A program made the translations under genes and the position numbers. DNA of 8,685 nucleotides. Origin: an uncultured Clostridiaceae bacterium. GTDB lineage: Bacteria; Bacillota; Clostridia; Lachnospirales; Lachnospiraceae. Numbering within the stretch: position 1 is the first letter of the stretch; the number at the start of each line of letters is the position of its first letter. Positions 1 to 6,463 of the stretch are shown here, one piece after another. The stretch covers positions 1-8,685 of the forward strand of contig CATKZA010000050.1 in NCBI GenBank assembly GCA_949841235.1, given 5' to 3'. The notes beneath the pieces are model-generated. The model was not told the DNA's origin. It saw nothing but the letters and a program-made list of their open reading frames with translations, and ran no database searches.

Positions 1-33
1 ACAATCTTCCTGATAAAAAATCTTTGCTGCCAT
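1..33 (-). CDS. ilvC: Ketol-acid reductoisomerase, N-terminal 11 codons (partial)
   Basis: Only the first 11 codons are in the window; the gene continues past the left edge. They read MAAKIFYQEDC, which I recognise as the usual start of clostridial IlvC, the NADPH-dependent enzyme that isomerises and reduces acetolactate to 2,3-dihydroxyisovalerate in valine, leucine and isoleucine synthesis. The ATG at 33 follows a perfect AGGAGG at 41-46 with 7 bases between, so the start is secure. It lies downstream of ilvN and a GntR-type regulator on the same strand and has its own promoter and probable operator at 53-120. The identification rests on a short peptide plus the ilvN context; the Rossmann motif that would confirm it lies outside the window. 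Confidence 0.87.
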   Translation of the reverse strand, partial: MAAKIFYQEDC

Positions 34-52
34 TTTACATCCTCCTAAAAAA

Positions 53-93
53 ATAGTTGTCATACAACTGCACACATCTTGTATGACAACTAT
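53..93. promoter_or_regulatory. Double GntR/FCD-type operator upstream of ilvC
   Basis: A perfect 15-bp inverted repeat (arms 53-67 and 79-93, 11-bp spacer). Each arm carries an 11-bp site that is itself palindromic except for its centre: TTGTCATACAA at 57-67 and TTGTATGACAA at 79-89. Both fit TNGTNNNACNA, the known operator pattern of FadR/FCD-type GntR regulators. The two centres are 22 bp apart, about two helical turns, so two dimers could bind the same face. The right arm overlaps the -10 box and the expected start of ilvC transcription, the position of a repressor site. The regulator gene at 232-942 is the natural candidate to bind it. On the minus strand the repeat is followed by seven T, so it could also act as a weak terminator for transcripts arriving from upstream. 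Confidence 0.72.
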
Positions 94-120
94 GATATCT
101 CCATTTCCCCAATCTGTCAA
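92..120 (-). promoter_or_regulatory. Promoter of ilvC
   Basis: On the minus strand a perfect TTGACA (-35, 120 to 115) is followed after exactly 17 bp by TATCAT (-10, 97 to 92), one mismatch from consensus. Transcription should start near position 85, inside the operator arm at 79-89, giving a leader of about 50 bases before the ATG at 33. That leader is too short for a T-box or peptide attenuator, so control is probably by proteins at the promoter. Confidence 0.8.
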
Positions 121-231
121 TAGGAATTTGAAAAAACCTATATTTCTAGTACAACGAAAATTAAGTCTTTGTTATATTCACGCAGGATAATTGATTCAGA
201 TGCAAGGAAAATTCATCGGCTGTCCATCCCA

Positions 232-942
232 CTACTCCTTCTCCTCCTGCCACTGCAATTCCTCCGTCCAGAACGCATGGTGCAGATGGATCGTCACTGC
301 GCTTTTCAGCGCCTGGGCATCCCGCTTCTCCAGAAAATTCATAATCATGATATGGTCTTTGTAAGCATCCTCCGCAATCACATCCAAATTGTAATCCAGT
401 GCAAACGTCTGCTCAATCGTCTGGGTGAGCATGGGCATGAACTGCCCCAGGAAAACATTGTGGGATGCCTCGATAATGGCACTGTGAAAGGCAATTTCCG
501 AGTTAATCCTCTCCCGGCCCGAAGGATTGCGCAGCAAAAAGTCCTGGCACGCCTCCCCCAGTTCCAGGATATGGGCAATCTCCTCGTCGCTTGCCCTTCG
601 GCAAGCCAAAGCGGCCGCCTCCGGCTCAAATATCATCCTAGTCTCATAGAGATCGCGGAGAGTCACCTTCGTATCAGAAAATTCTTGGATGGCCAGACGT
701 CCCCCCGCCATCCGCTCCAACTTGTCAGCCACGAAAGTCCCCTTTCCCCGCTGCACCACCAAAATCCCCTCCGATACCAGAATACGTATGGATTCCCGCA
801 GGGTTGTCCTGCTCACGCCCAACTCCTCTGACAGTTCATTTTCATTTGGCAATTTCTGTCCATATTGATATTTATGCTCCTCTTGAATCTGTCGCCGAAG
901 CATCTCCGCCGTTCTCTGGGACAAATTGCTTTTCTCTTCCAT
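232..942 (-). CDS. GntR-family transcriptional regulator, FCD (FadR-type) subfamily
   Basis: A 236-residue DNA-binding repressor or activator. Residues about 8-73 form the GntR winged helix-turn-helix, with the recognition region ELSEELGVSRTTLRESIRIL and the wing QRGKGTFV. Residues about 92-225 form an all-helical FCD ligand-binding domain starting at DLYETRMIFEPEAA; D97, H153, H197 and H219 are candidate metal ligands of the kind that hold a carboxylate effector in this family. Length is typical. I chose the ATG at 942, with GGGAG 8 bases upstream, over a start 22 codons earlier that has no ribosome binding site and adds a non-conserved tail. It lies between ilvN and ilvC on the same strand, next to a double TNGTNNNACNA site in the ilvC promoter. 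I infer that it controls ilvC and senses a pathway acid; acetolactate is a guess from the lactate- and pyruvate-sensing relatives. No clear promoter of its own was found, so it may be co-transcribed with ilvN. Confidence 0.92.
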   Translation of the reverse strand: MEEKSNLSQRTAEMLRRQIQEEHKYQYGQKLPNENELSEELGVSRTTLRESIRILVSEGILVVQRGKGTFVADKLERMAGGRLAIQEFSDTKVTLRDLYETRMIFEPEAAALACRRASDEEIAHILELGEACQDFLLRNPSGRERINSEIAFHSAIIEASHNVFLGQFMPMLTQTIEQTFALDYNLDVIAEDAYKDHIMIMNFLEKRDAQALKSAVTIHLHHAFWTEELQWQEEKE

Positions 943-1029
943 GACCGCTCCCTTGCATGTTAAGATGTTGAGTCCAAAAAGTATTTTGCCCCCAACGGAT
1001 GCTAACAAAAAATGACCATCATATCATAA

Positions 1030-1066
1030 CTGCCCACACCAATGACACCTATCACGGAGCGGGCAG
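1030..1066 (-). terminator. Weak hairpin just after ilvN
   Basis: Directly downstream of the ilvN stop codon (minus strand) CTGCCC and GGGCAG can pair across a 25-base loop. A run of six T follows only about 20 bases later. This is a poor intrinsic terminator, so read-through from ilvN into the regulator gene seems likely. Confidence 0.22.
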
Positions 1067-1072
1067 CAATCA

Positions 1073-1591
1073 TCAATTATCCAAATCGTCATCAAACTCT
1101 TCGAACATATCCTGCGCGCCACGGCTGAGCCCCGTCACCCCGGTGCGCACCATTTCCTTAATCTCATAGCCATCCATCAATTTGATAAATGCGTCCAGCT
1201 TGTTCTGGTTTCCCGTCAGCTCGATCATCAGGGTATTCACTCCCACATCCACGATCTTCGCCCGGAAAATATCCGCAATGGCCACAATGGCCGGCCTTTC
1301 CTGAGCGGTGGCAGCCACTGTCACCAGAATCAGTTCCCGGCATACCCGCTGGCCATGCTGCAATACCTTCACGCTGCGCACATCCTCCAATTTCGCCACC
1401 TGTTTTTCAATCTGATCCAATACCTGGTCATCCCCCCGCACTACCACCGTCATCCGGGAAAATGAGGAATTATGGGTCTCACCCACCGTGAGGCTGTCGA
1501 TATTGTATCCTCTGCGGCTAAACAGCCCTGAAATTCTCCCCAGCACCCCTGACGTATTGTCCACCAGAATCGATAACACACGCTTCTTCAT
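1073..1591 (-). CDS. ilvN: Acetolactate synthase small (regulatory) subunit
   Basis: A 172-residue protein that binds the catalytic subunit IlvB, raises its activity and, in the family, confers feedback inhibition by valine. Residues 2-75 are the ACT domain, opening with KKRVLSILVDNTSGVLGRIS and containing the typical SRRGYNIDSLTVG stretch. Residues about 84-160 are the small-subunit C-terminal domain (RELILVTVAA to EMVRTGVTGLSRG). Length is normal for clostridial IlvN/IlvH. The ATG at 1591 follows GGGGGA; an upstream in-frame start at 1681 would lie before the promoter at 1632-1660 and can be dismissed. An acidic tail (FEEFDDDLDN) ends the protein. No large-subunit gene lies upstream: the gene is first in its transcript, so the ilvB partner must be encoded elsewhere, possibly beyond ilvC. 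The symbol ilvH is equally usable. Confidence 0.95.
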   Translation of the reverse strand: MKKRVLSILVDNTSGVLGRISGLFSRRGYNIDSLTVGETHNSSFSRMTVVVRGDDQVLDQIEKQVAKLEDVRSVKVLQHGQRVCRELILVTVAATAQERPAIVAIADIFRAKIVDVGVNTLMIELTGNQNKLDAFIKLMDGYEIKEMVRTGVTGLSRGAQDMFEEFDDDLDN

Positions 1592-1620
1592 AATCGTCCC
1601 CCATTCTTTTATATCTGTAA

Positions 1621-1675
1621 AACTGCGTAATATTTTATCAAGAAGGCATTCCAATGTCAAGAAAGGCACGCAGTT
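1621..1675. repeat. Inverted repeat flanking the ilvN promoter
   Basis: AACTGCGT at 1621-1628 and its exact reverse complement ACGCAGTT at 1668-1675, with 39 bp between. The pair brackets the -35 and -10 boxes of ilvN: one arm just upstream of the -35, the other near the expected transcription start. This could be a pair of regulator half-sites; an 8-bp match alone could also be chance. Confidence 0.45.
1632..1660 (-). promoter_or_regulatory. Promoter of ilvN
   Basis: On the minus strand TTGACA (1660 to 1655), 17 bp, then TAAAAT (1637 to 1632), one mismatch from the -10 consensus. The predicted start near 1625 gives a leader of about 35 bases, so there is no T-box or attenuator. The layout copies that of the ilvC promoter. 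Confidence 0.78.
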
Positions 1676-1720
1676 CTCCAAGTAATATCATTTTTATACG
1701 TATGTATTATAATGATTCCA

Positions 1721-1759
1721 ATCTTAATAATTCTTAATAATTTCTTCCGTTTTTCTTAA
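1721..1759 (+). promoter_or_regulatory. Four phased TTCTTAA-like direct repeats (probable activator site)
   Basis: Heptads ATCTTAA (1721), TTCTTAA (1731), TTCTTCC (1742) and TTCTTAA (1753) follow each other at 10, 11 and 11 bp, one helical turn apart, and the last overlaps the -35 region of the LRR gene promoter. Direct repeats of this size and phasing are typical of OmpR/PhoB-type response regulators. The same stretch also contains an 11-bp inverted repeat (1727-1737 with 1756-1766), so a palindrome-binding factor is an alternative. No response regulator gene is in the window. Confidence 0.5.
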
Positions 1760-1781
1760 GAATTATCTGATATCTTATAAA
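1753..1781 (+). promoter_or_regulatory. Promoter of the LRR protein gene
   Basis: TATAAA at 1776-1781 is a good -10; 17 bp upstream the -35 position reads TTCTTA, a poor match to TTGACA. A weak -35 covered by phased repeats suggests a promoter that needs an activator. Transcription would start near 1788, just before the first ribosome binding site. Confidence 0.5.
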
Positions 1782-1854
1782 CAACAAAAACAAAGGAGCC
1801 AGACTTATGCGTACGAATATCAGCATTAAGAACAAAAAGAAAGGAGTGAGGCAT

Positions 1855-4188
1855 ATGAATATGGAAATCAAAAAGGGAATCTTATTATCCGCACTGGTAC
1901 TTTCTGCTCTCTGCCCAATCCAGGCAAAGGCAGAGAATAACAGCAGCGGCACGGAACCAAGAATCGCGAACAACGAGGCTGTCATTTATCTGGATAACAC
2001 GGATCAGATCAGTCTGCAAGGGGAGGGCATCCAGGCAGTCTCCTACTCCTCCAGCAAGAAAAAAGTAGCGGTGATTAGCCAAAAGGGGAAAATTACCCCC
2101 AAGAAGAAAGGAACAACTACCATCCGGGCAAAGGTCACCTACCGGGCAGGGGGGCAGAACCAAAGCAAGACCTTATCCTATCAGCTGAAAATACTTGGCA
2201 AATCAAAGGAATATTTCAAATTTACCAAGTCTAACAGCAAATACCGCAAACATACCGACCCGGCAATCATTACCGGACTGACCACTGCGGGAAAGAAACT
2301 AAAGACTTTATATATTCCCGAGCGTTATCAGGGACACAAAATCACAAAGATCAGCCGGGATGCATTTGCCAACGGATCTGCTATGGAGAAAATTTACATT
2401 TCTGACCAAGTAAAATATTTGGATTTCTCCAGCGAGTATGAAGGATGGCATTTAAGCGATTCGGGATGCTTCGACAAAGGATGTGGCAACCTGAAAGAAA
2501 TTCACCTGGGAAAAAACGTTGAGACATTTGGATCCGGCACTTATCTGCCAAAATTGGAGAAAATCACCGTGGCCTCTGGAAACAAGACCTTTTATGTGGC
2601 GGACGGCGTCCTTTTTGTCAAGGAAGATAAAAGCAATCCTTTTACAAACGGCAATGCATTAATCTGCTATCCGGCTAAGAAAAACGGCAGCACCTACACG
2701 ATTCCAAACGGAATCACTGCCATCGCAAGGGGAGCATTTGCCTGGGCAAAGAGCCTTGAACAGGTACATTTCCCCAAGGGGATTAAAACAATAAATAGCC
2801 AGGCATTTTCCCATACGGGATTAAAGGAAGTCAAACTCCCAGAGGGCATACAGGATATCATTGCCGCATTTGCAGATTGCAGTCAGCTGGAAAAAGCTGC
2901 AATTCCTACGCTTCCGGACGACAGCAACATATGGCAGGCTTTTGAGAACTGCACCCGCCTAAAGGATGTAGGGATGGAGAATCTTCCAAAGAATTTTCAA
3001 AGTGCGTTTTCAGGATGTGCCAGTCTTGAAAAGATCCAGCTGCCCGCAGATTTGAAAGGAATCGTGCAAAAAGAGGGCGTACTCTTTGACAGCAGCATGC
3101 AAACCCTTCTTTTCTACCCTGCCGGCAAAAAAGACAAAAGCTACCAAGTGCCTGCCGAGGTGAAAACAATTGGAAACTCTGCGTTCGCCGGGGTACAGCA
3201 CTTGTTGAACGTAACAATGAACCGTGATTTGCAGTTAATAGATGAATGCGCTTTTCTGAATGCCAAAACAGAAAACATCTATTTGAATGAGGGATTGCAG
3301 AAAATTAACTGGGCAGCCTTCCAAGGTTCAAACATAGTGAATCTCCGTCTGCCGGACAACTGCAAAATCTCCCCGGCACTATTCGAGAACTGCACAAAAC
3401 TCCAATCCATTCAATTTCCGGCGAATTTGGAAGAAATGGGTCTCCGCATGGCGGGATGCTCTTCTTTGAAAACATTGCACATCCCCCAAAAAGTAAAGAA
3501 ATTGGATGGCAGCTGCAACTTCTCCGGATGTACCAGCCTGGCTTCCATCACGGTGGAGCAAGGCAACCAGTATTTCACCGCGGTAAATGGCGTATTGTAC
3601 AGCAAATCAAAAAAGACGCTAATCGCCTACCCGCCCGCTAAAAAAGGAAAAACATTCTCCGTTCCAAAGACTGTCAAGACCATAGGCAGCAGTGCATTTG
3701 AGGGTAACCGCTTCCTTCAGAAAGTATCCATGAAAGACAGTGTGACAACATGCAAAGAACTTGCATTTTATGGATGCACGGCACTGCGGAAGGTAAGGCT
3801 GTCAAAGAACTTGAAAACAATAGCGTGGGGATCATTTACCGGCTGCCTTAAATTACAGGAGATTACCGTTCCTGACAAGGTAAAGAAAATAGAACATTCC
3901 GCCTTTGATCAATGCACTTCCCTGAAAAGCGTTACCTTGGGAAAGAAGGTTGCGAAAGTATCCGAAAATGCATTTCGTGACTGCAAAAAGCTACAAAAAA
4001 TGACTCTCCGAAAGAAAACATGGGAACGTGACCTGACCTTGGAAAAATGCTTCGTGAGAACCGGAAGCACCAATTATCGCAAACTGACACTGAAGCTTCC
4101 AAAGAAATGGAAGAAGGACAGGAAACAGGTGACCCATGAATTCCAAGATGCAGGATTGAGCAAGAAAGCAAAGATTGCGTATTATTAG
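1855..4188 (+). CDS. Secreted BspA-like leucine-rich repeat protein with N-terminal Ig-like domain
   Basis: A 777-residue exported protein. Residues 1-26 are a Sec signal peptide (positive IKK, hydrophobic ILLSALVLSALC, cleavage after AKA). Residues about 42-115 resemble a bacterial Ig-like (Big_2) domain, with VSYSSSKKKVAVISQKGKIT and KKGTTTIRAKV. From about 135 to 745 runs an LRR_5 (BspA/TpLRR) array with units of the form AFxxCxxLxxIxLPxxLKxI. It is interrupted three times by a similar insert GVLxxxxxTLLxYPAxKK at residues 251, 408 and 579. The C-terminus is lysine-rich, with no LPXTG, transmembrane or SLH anchor, so it is probably released or held by charge. Family members bind host or microbial surfaces; the ligand here cannot be told. 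The ATG at 1855 (AAGGAG at 1841-1846) fits the signal peptide best, but an in-frame ATG at 1807 also has an AGGAG and would add 16 residues. Confidence 0.92.
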   Translation: MNMEIKKGILLSALVLSALCPIQAKAENNSSGTEPRIANNEAVIYLDNTDQISLQGEGIQAVSYSSSKKKVAVISQKGKITPKKKGTTTIRAKVTYRAGGQNQSKTLSYQLKILGKSKEYFKFTKSNSKYRKHTDPAIITGLTTAGKKLKTLYIPERYQGHKITKISRDAFANGSAMEKIYISDQVKYLDFSSEYEGWHLSDSGCFDKGCGNLKEIHLGKNVETFGSGTYLPKLEKITVASGNKTFYVADGVLFVKEDKSNPFTNGNALICYPAKKNGSTYTIPNGITAIARGAFAWAKSLEQVHFPKGIKTINSQAFSHTGLKEVKLPEGIQDIIAAFADCSQLEKAAIPTLPDDSNIWQAFENCTRLKDVGMENLPKNFQSAFSGCASLEKIQLPADLKGIVQKEGVLFDSSMQTLLFYPAGKKDKSYQVPAEVKTIGNSAFAGVQHLLNVTMNRDLQLIDECAFLNAKTENIYLNEGLQKINWAAFQGSNIVNLRLPDNCKISPALFENCTKLQSIQFPANLEEMGLRMAGCSSLKTLHIPQKVKKLDGSCNFSGCTSLASITVEQGNQYFTAVNGVLYSKSKKTLIAYPPAKKGKTFSVPKTVKTIGSSAFEGNRFLQKVSMKDSVTTCKELAFYGCTALRKVRLSKNLKTIAWGSFTGCLKLQEITVPDKVKKIEHSAFDQCTSLKSVTLGKKVAKVSENAFRDCKKLQKMTLRKKTWERDLTLEKCFVRTGSTNYRKLTLKLPKKWKKDRKQVTHEFQDAGLSKKAKIAYY
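2605..2739 (+). repeat. LRR super-repeat insert, copy 1
   Basis: Residues 251-295 of the LRR protein: GVLF, a longer loop, then ICYPAKK, a proline-containing strand and AF. It is a diverged coding repeat of copies 2 and 3, with eight extra residues in the first loop. Confidence 0.65.
3076..3186 (+). repeat. LRR super-repeat insert, copy 2
   Basis: Residues 408-444: GVLFDSSMQTLLFYPAGKK, then VPAEVKTIGNSAF. It has the same 37-residue length as copy 3 and matches it closely in TL, YP, KK and VKTIGxSAF. Confidence 0.7.
3589..3699 (+). repeat. LRR super-repeat insert, copy 3
   Basis: Residues 579-615: GVLYSKSKKTLIAYPPAKK, then VPKTVKTIGSSAF. Spacing from copy 2 is 171 residues and from copy 1 to copy 2 is 157 residues, suggesting that a block of several LRR units was duplicated with the insert. 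Confidence 0.7.
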
Positions 4189-4211
4189 ATCTCTCTTAAA
4201 TTTCATAGAGA

Positions 4212-4239
4212 AGGCCTGCCCAAGCAGTTGGGCAGGCCT
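4212..4239. terminator. Bidirectional terminator between LRR and GH30 genes
   Basis: A perfect 12-bp GC-rich stem (AGGCCTGCCCAA with its complement, loop GCAG) 23 bp after the LRR stop codon and 48 bp after the stop of the convergent GH30 gene. The plus-strand side is followed by ATTCACCTTCTCCTTTTC, a T-rich but interrupted tract; the minus-strand side has a poorer one. It probably ends both transcripts. Confidence 0.8.
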
Positions 4240-4287
4240 ATTCACCTTCTCCTTTTCAGACGGTAATATCCCCATTGGAATCACAAT

Positions 4288-6300
4288 TTATTTCTTCTTC
4301 GTCTTCACCTTCTTCACGGCAGAGTAATTTCCAATCACCCTCCCATTCTTCGTCTGATATGCGCAGACCTTCACATAATAAGCAGTTCCCTTTTTCAATT
4401 TTTTCAATGTACCCTTATTCTTTTTGACCGTGCAAACTTTCGTTCCGGATACCGCCTTAATCCTTCCATTCTTCATCTTGGCAAGTTTCTTCTTGCTGGT
4501 GGAATAGGCAATTTTGTAGCCTGTCACGCCCGCCTGCTTCTTCCAGGTGAGGGTCACTTTATTTTTCGTGATTGTCCCCGCCTTTACGCCCGATACTTTC
4601 TTAGGCTTTGCCGGGGCTTTCACAGTCGGGTTCTGAACAGCCTGACCGCCCTGATTCCCCTGACCCCCCTGGTTGCCGCTATTATCTCCTCCCGGATTCT
4701 GGGTAGGCTCTGCAATGGGATAATCCCCACCGTCTGCCGCCGGTTCCTTTACGATAAACGTAGTGACAGAATTGGGAGCCAGCTGAGCCTGGAAGCCTTC
4801 ATTGCTGGCAGGCAGGGACTGATTTACCTTCCAGTTCTCCCCAGTCTTCATATCTCCGCTGGTGCGAACCACCTTCACAAGGGGATCCTTCCACTGGAAG
4901 CCCGTCAGGTCATACTTCATAGCCTTTGCCTTGTCAGATGTATTGAAAGCTACTATTTTCAATTCATTATTTCCCCGATCAAAGGCAACCGTATTCTGCT
5001 CATCTCCCAAGATCATGCTGTCGCCCTCATGAATATATCTGGTATACTGGCCCATGGCATAATATTTTTTGGTCAGCACCACCTCTTCCTTGTCCATGTC
5101 CGCATAGGACACGCCCCAGAAACCCTTCCTGTCCAGTTCGGACTGATCCAGGGAAGCCGGGTCGCTGTTCCCGTCAAAAGGCTCCTTGCCACAGTAACTT
5201 CCGATCGCCTGCCAAAGAATCCACGCAGAGGGCTGCAGCCTGTGCATATCCCTGCCAATCAGCTTCGCCAGATACAATCCGGCTCCCATCTCCCCGGCAG
5301 ACGTTCCGGAAATATTGCCGCCATCCGTCTCGCTCATCCAGAGATTCTTTGACAGAGCCTTCGCCTTTTCACTAAGCTTTGCAGAGCCGGATGTGGAATA
5401 TGTATGGGTATCTATCCTCTCTAATGCATTCCTGGCTTCCTCCGACAACAGATCCAGGCACTGCACCGTCTCCGAGGGATTGCTTTCATCGCAGCCCGCC
5501 AGAATCAGATCCTGCAAACCATGATTCTCCAAGGCCTTCTGCATGGCCAGAATCATTTTCGACCGGGACTCCCCCTCCATGAAGGTACATCCCTCCTGCT
5601 TATTCCCGTTCCGGGAAATAGACCATCCATTTTCATTCATGGGTTCCACACTGGTAAAGTTCACGCCATAGCTATCCCTGTAATATTTCACCACATTGGC
5701 CAAATATTCTGCAAAATCATCATACTTATCCGCCTTGAGATTATCTGCCATCTCATTCTTGGCAGTCCCGGATGTGCATCCCGATTCCGTCATAAAATAA
5801 GGCGGAGAATTGGAAAATGCCTCCAGCGTCAAATCCTTATTTTCTGCCAGCATCTTATTCAGCACGTTCCTCTGCCTCTCATCCTTGGTATAATCATAAG
5901 TAAAGGTATCCGTGTCCCCATCATAAGTTCCCCAGTACCCGGGCATTTTGGAATCTGTTCTGGTGATATGGGTATGGGAGGGATCATCCCCGCCGCCAAT
6001 ATTAAATCGAATGATATTCAATCCCAGCCCCTGTTCCCTATTGCACAAAAGCTTTGCCGCCTGGTCAGAAGTTTTCTCCGAGGCCCCGATTCGATTGCCA
6101 AACCAGCACAAGCTGGTTCCCCATCCCTGGAAAATCCCTTCATTGCTGCGGTACAGATTCCCGGCATCGATATTCAGCACATTCTCCTGCGCCTGCTCCT
6201 CCGCCCGCACCATGGCCGGCAGCATATCTGCCCCACCCACCGCCATCAGCACAACCGCCATCAATACCCCAAGACAACAGTTCCATCTTCTCTTCCTCAT
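4288..6300 (-). CDS. Secreted glycoside hydrolase family 30 protein with C-terminal FN3 domain
   Basis: A 670-residue exported glycosidase. Residues 1-33 are a signal peptide (RKRR, then a hydrophobic core, cleavage after VRA). Residues about 40-425 form a (beta/alpha)8 barrel of the GH30 type: FQGWGTSLCW at 57, NIIRFNIGGGDDP at 95, SNSPPYFM at 163, VEPMNEN with the likely acid/base E223, and LWMSETDGG with the likely nucleophile E324. Residues about 425-518 are the beta-sandwich that accompanies this barrel. A Gly/Asn/Gln linker (about 535-556) leads to a lysine-rich fibronectin III domain (565-667). Motifs look closest to GH30 beta-1,6-galactanase-like enzymes, so side chains of arabinogalactan are a possible substrate, but this is inference. 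The ATG at 6300 has AAGGGAG 8 bases upstream and starts a proper signal peptide; a start 23 codons earlier is unlikely. The divergent AraC-type gene probably regulates it. Confidence 0.9.
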   Translation of the reverse strand: MRKRRWNCCLGVLMAVVLMAVGGADMLPAMVRAEEQAQENVLNIDAGNLYRSNEGIFQGWGTSLCWFGNRIGASEKTSDQAAKLLCNREQGLGLNIIRFNIGGGDDPSHTHITRTDSKMPGYWGTYDGDTDTFTYDYTKDERQRNVLNKMLAENKDLTLEAFSNSPPYFMTESGCTSGTAKNEMADNLKADKYDDFAEYLANVVKYYRDSYGVNFTSVEPMNENGWSISRNGNKQEGCTFMEGESRSKMILAMQKALENHGLQDLILAGCDESNPSETVQCLDLLSEEARNALERIDTHTYSTSGSAKLSEKAKALSKNLWMSETDGGNISGTSAGEMGAGLYLAKLIGRDMHRLQPSAWILWQAIGSYCGKEPFDGNSDPASLDQSELDRKGFWGVSYADMDKEEVVLTKKYYAMGQYTRYIHEGDSMILGDEQNTVAFDRGNNELKIVAFNTSDKAKAMKYDLTGFQWKDPLVKVVRTSGDMKTGENWKVNQSLPASNEGFQAQLAPNSVTTFIVKEPAADGGDYPIAEPTQNPGGDNSGNQGGQGNQGGQAVQNPTVKAPAKPKKVSGVKAGTITKNKVTLTWKKQAGVTGYKIAYSTSKKKLAKMKNGRIKAVSGTKVCTVKKNKGTLKKLKKGTAYYVKVCAYQTKNGRVIGNYSAVKKVKTKKK

Positions 6301-6463
6301 CACGTCTCTCCCTTCCTGCATTGCACTTTCCCTCTGGAGCAACTCGTGCCATGCAATGCGCATAAACACAAATCCCCCATCAGTTCCGATTCAAATACTC
6401 TGTTACCCTATGCCTATCATACTCCACCCGCAAAGGACATGCCATGTAAAAGAGCAGACTTTA

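Noticed and set aside
34..231. T-box or leader-peptide attenuator before ilvC
   Set aside because: The promoter leaves a leader of only about 50 bases, and no T-box sequence or codon-rich leader peptide is visible.
1592..1681. Longer N-terminus for IlvN starting at 1681
   Set aside because: The extension would cover the promoter, has no Shine-Dalgarno and is not part of the ACT domain.
1855..1932. Lipoprotein signal for the LRR protein (Cys at residue 20)
   Set aside because: The residue before the Cys is Leu, which does not fit the lipobox; AKA followed by Glu is a normal signal peptidase I site.
1734..1985. Minus-strand 83-residue hydrophobic open frame between ilvN and the LRR gene
   Set aside because: It is antisense to the signal peptide and promoter of the LRR gene; its hydrophobicity follows from the AT-rich complement and it has no ribosome binding site.
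4208..4251. Alternative outer pairing GAGAAGG with CCTTCTC around the 4212 hairpin
   Set aside because: It competes with the perfect 12-bp GC-rich stem and leaves a large internal loop; it is probably incidental.
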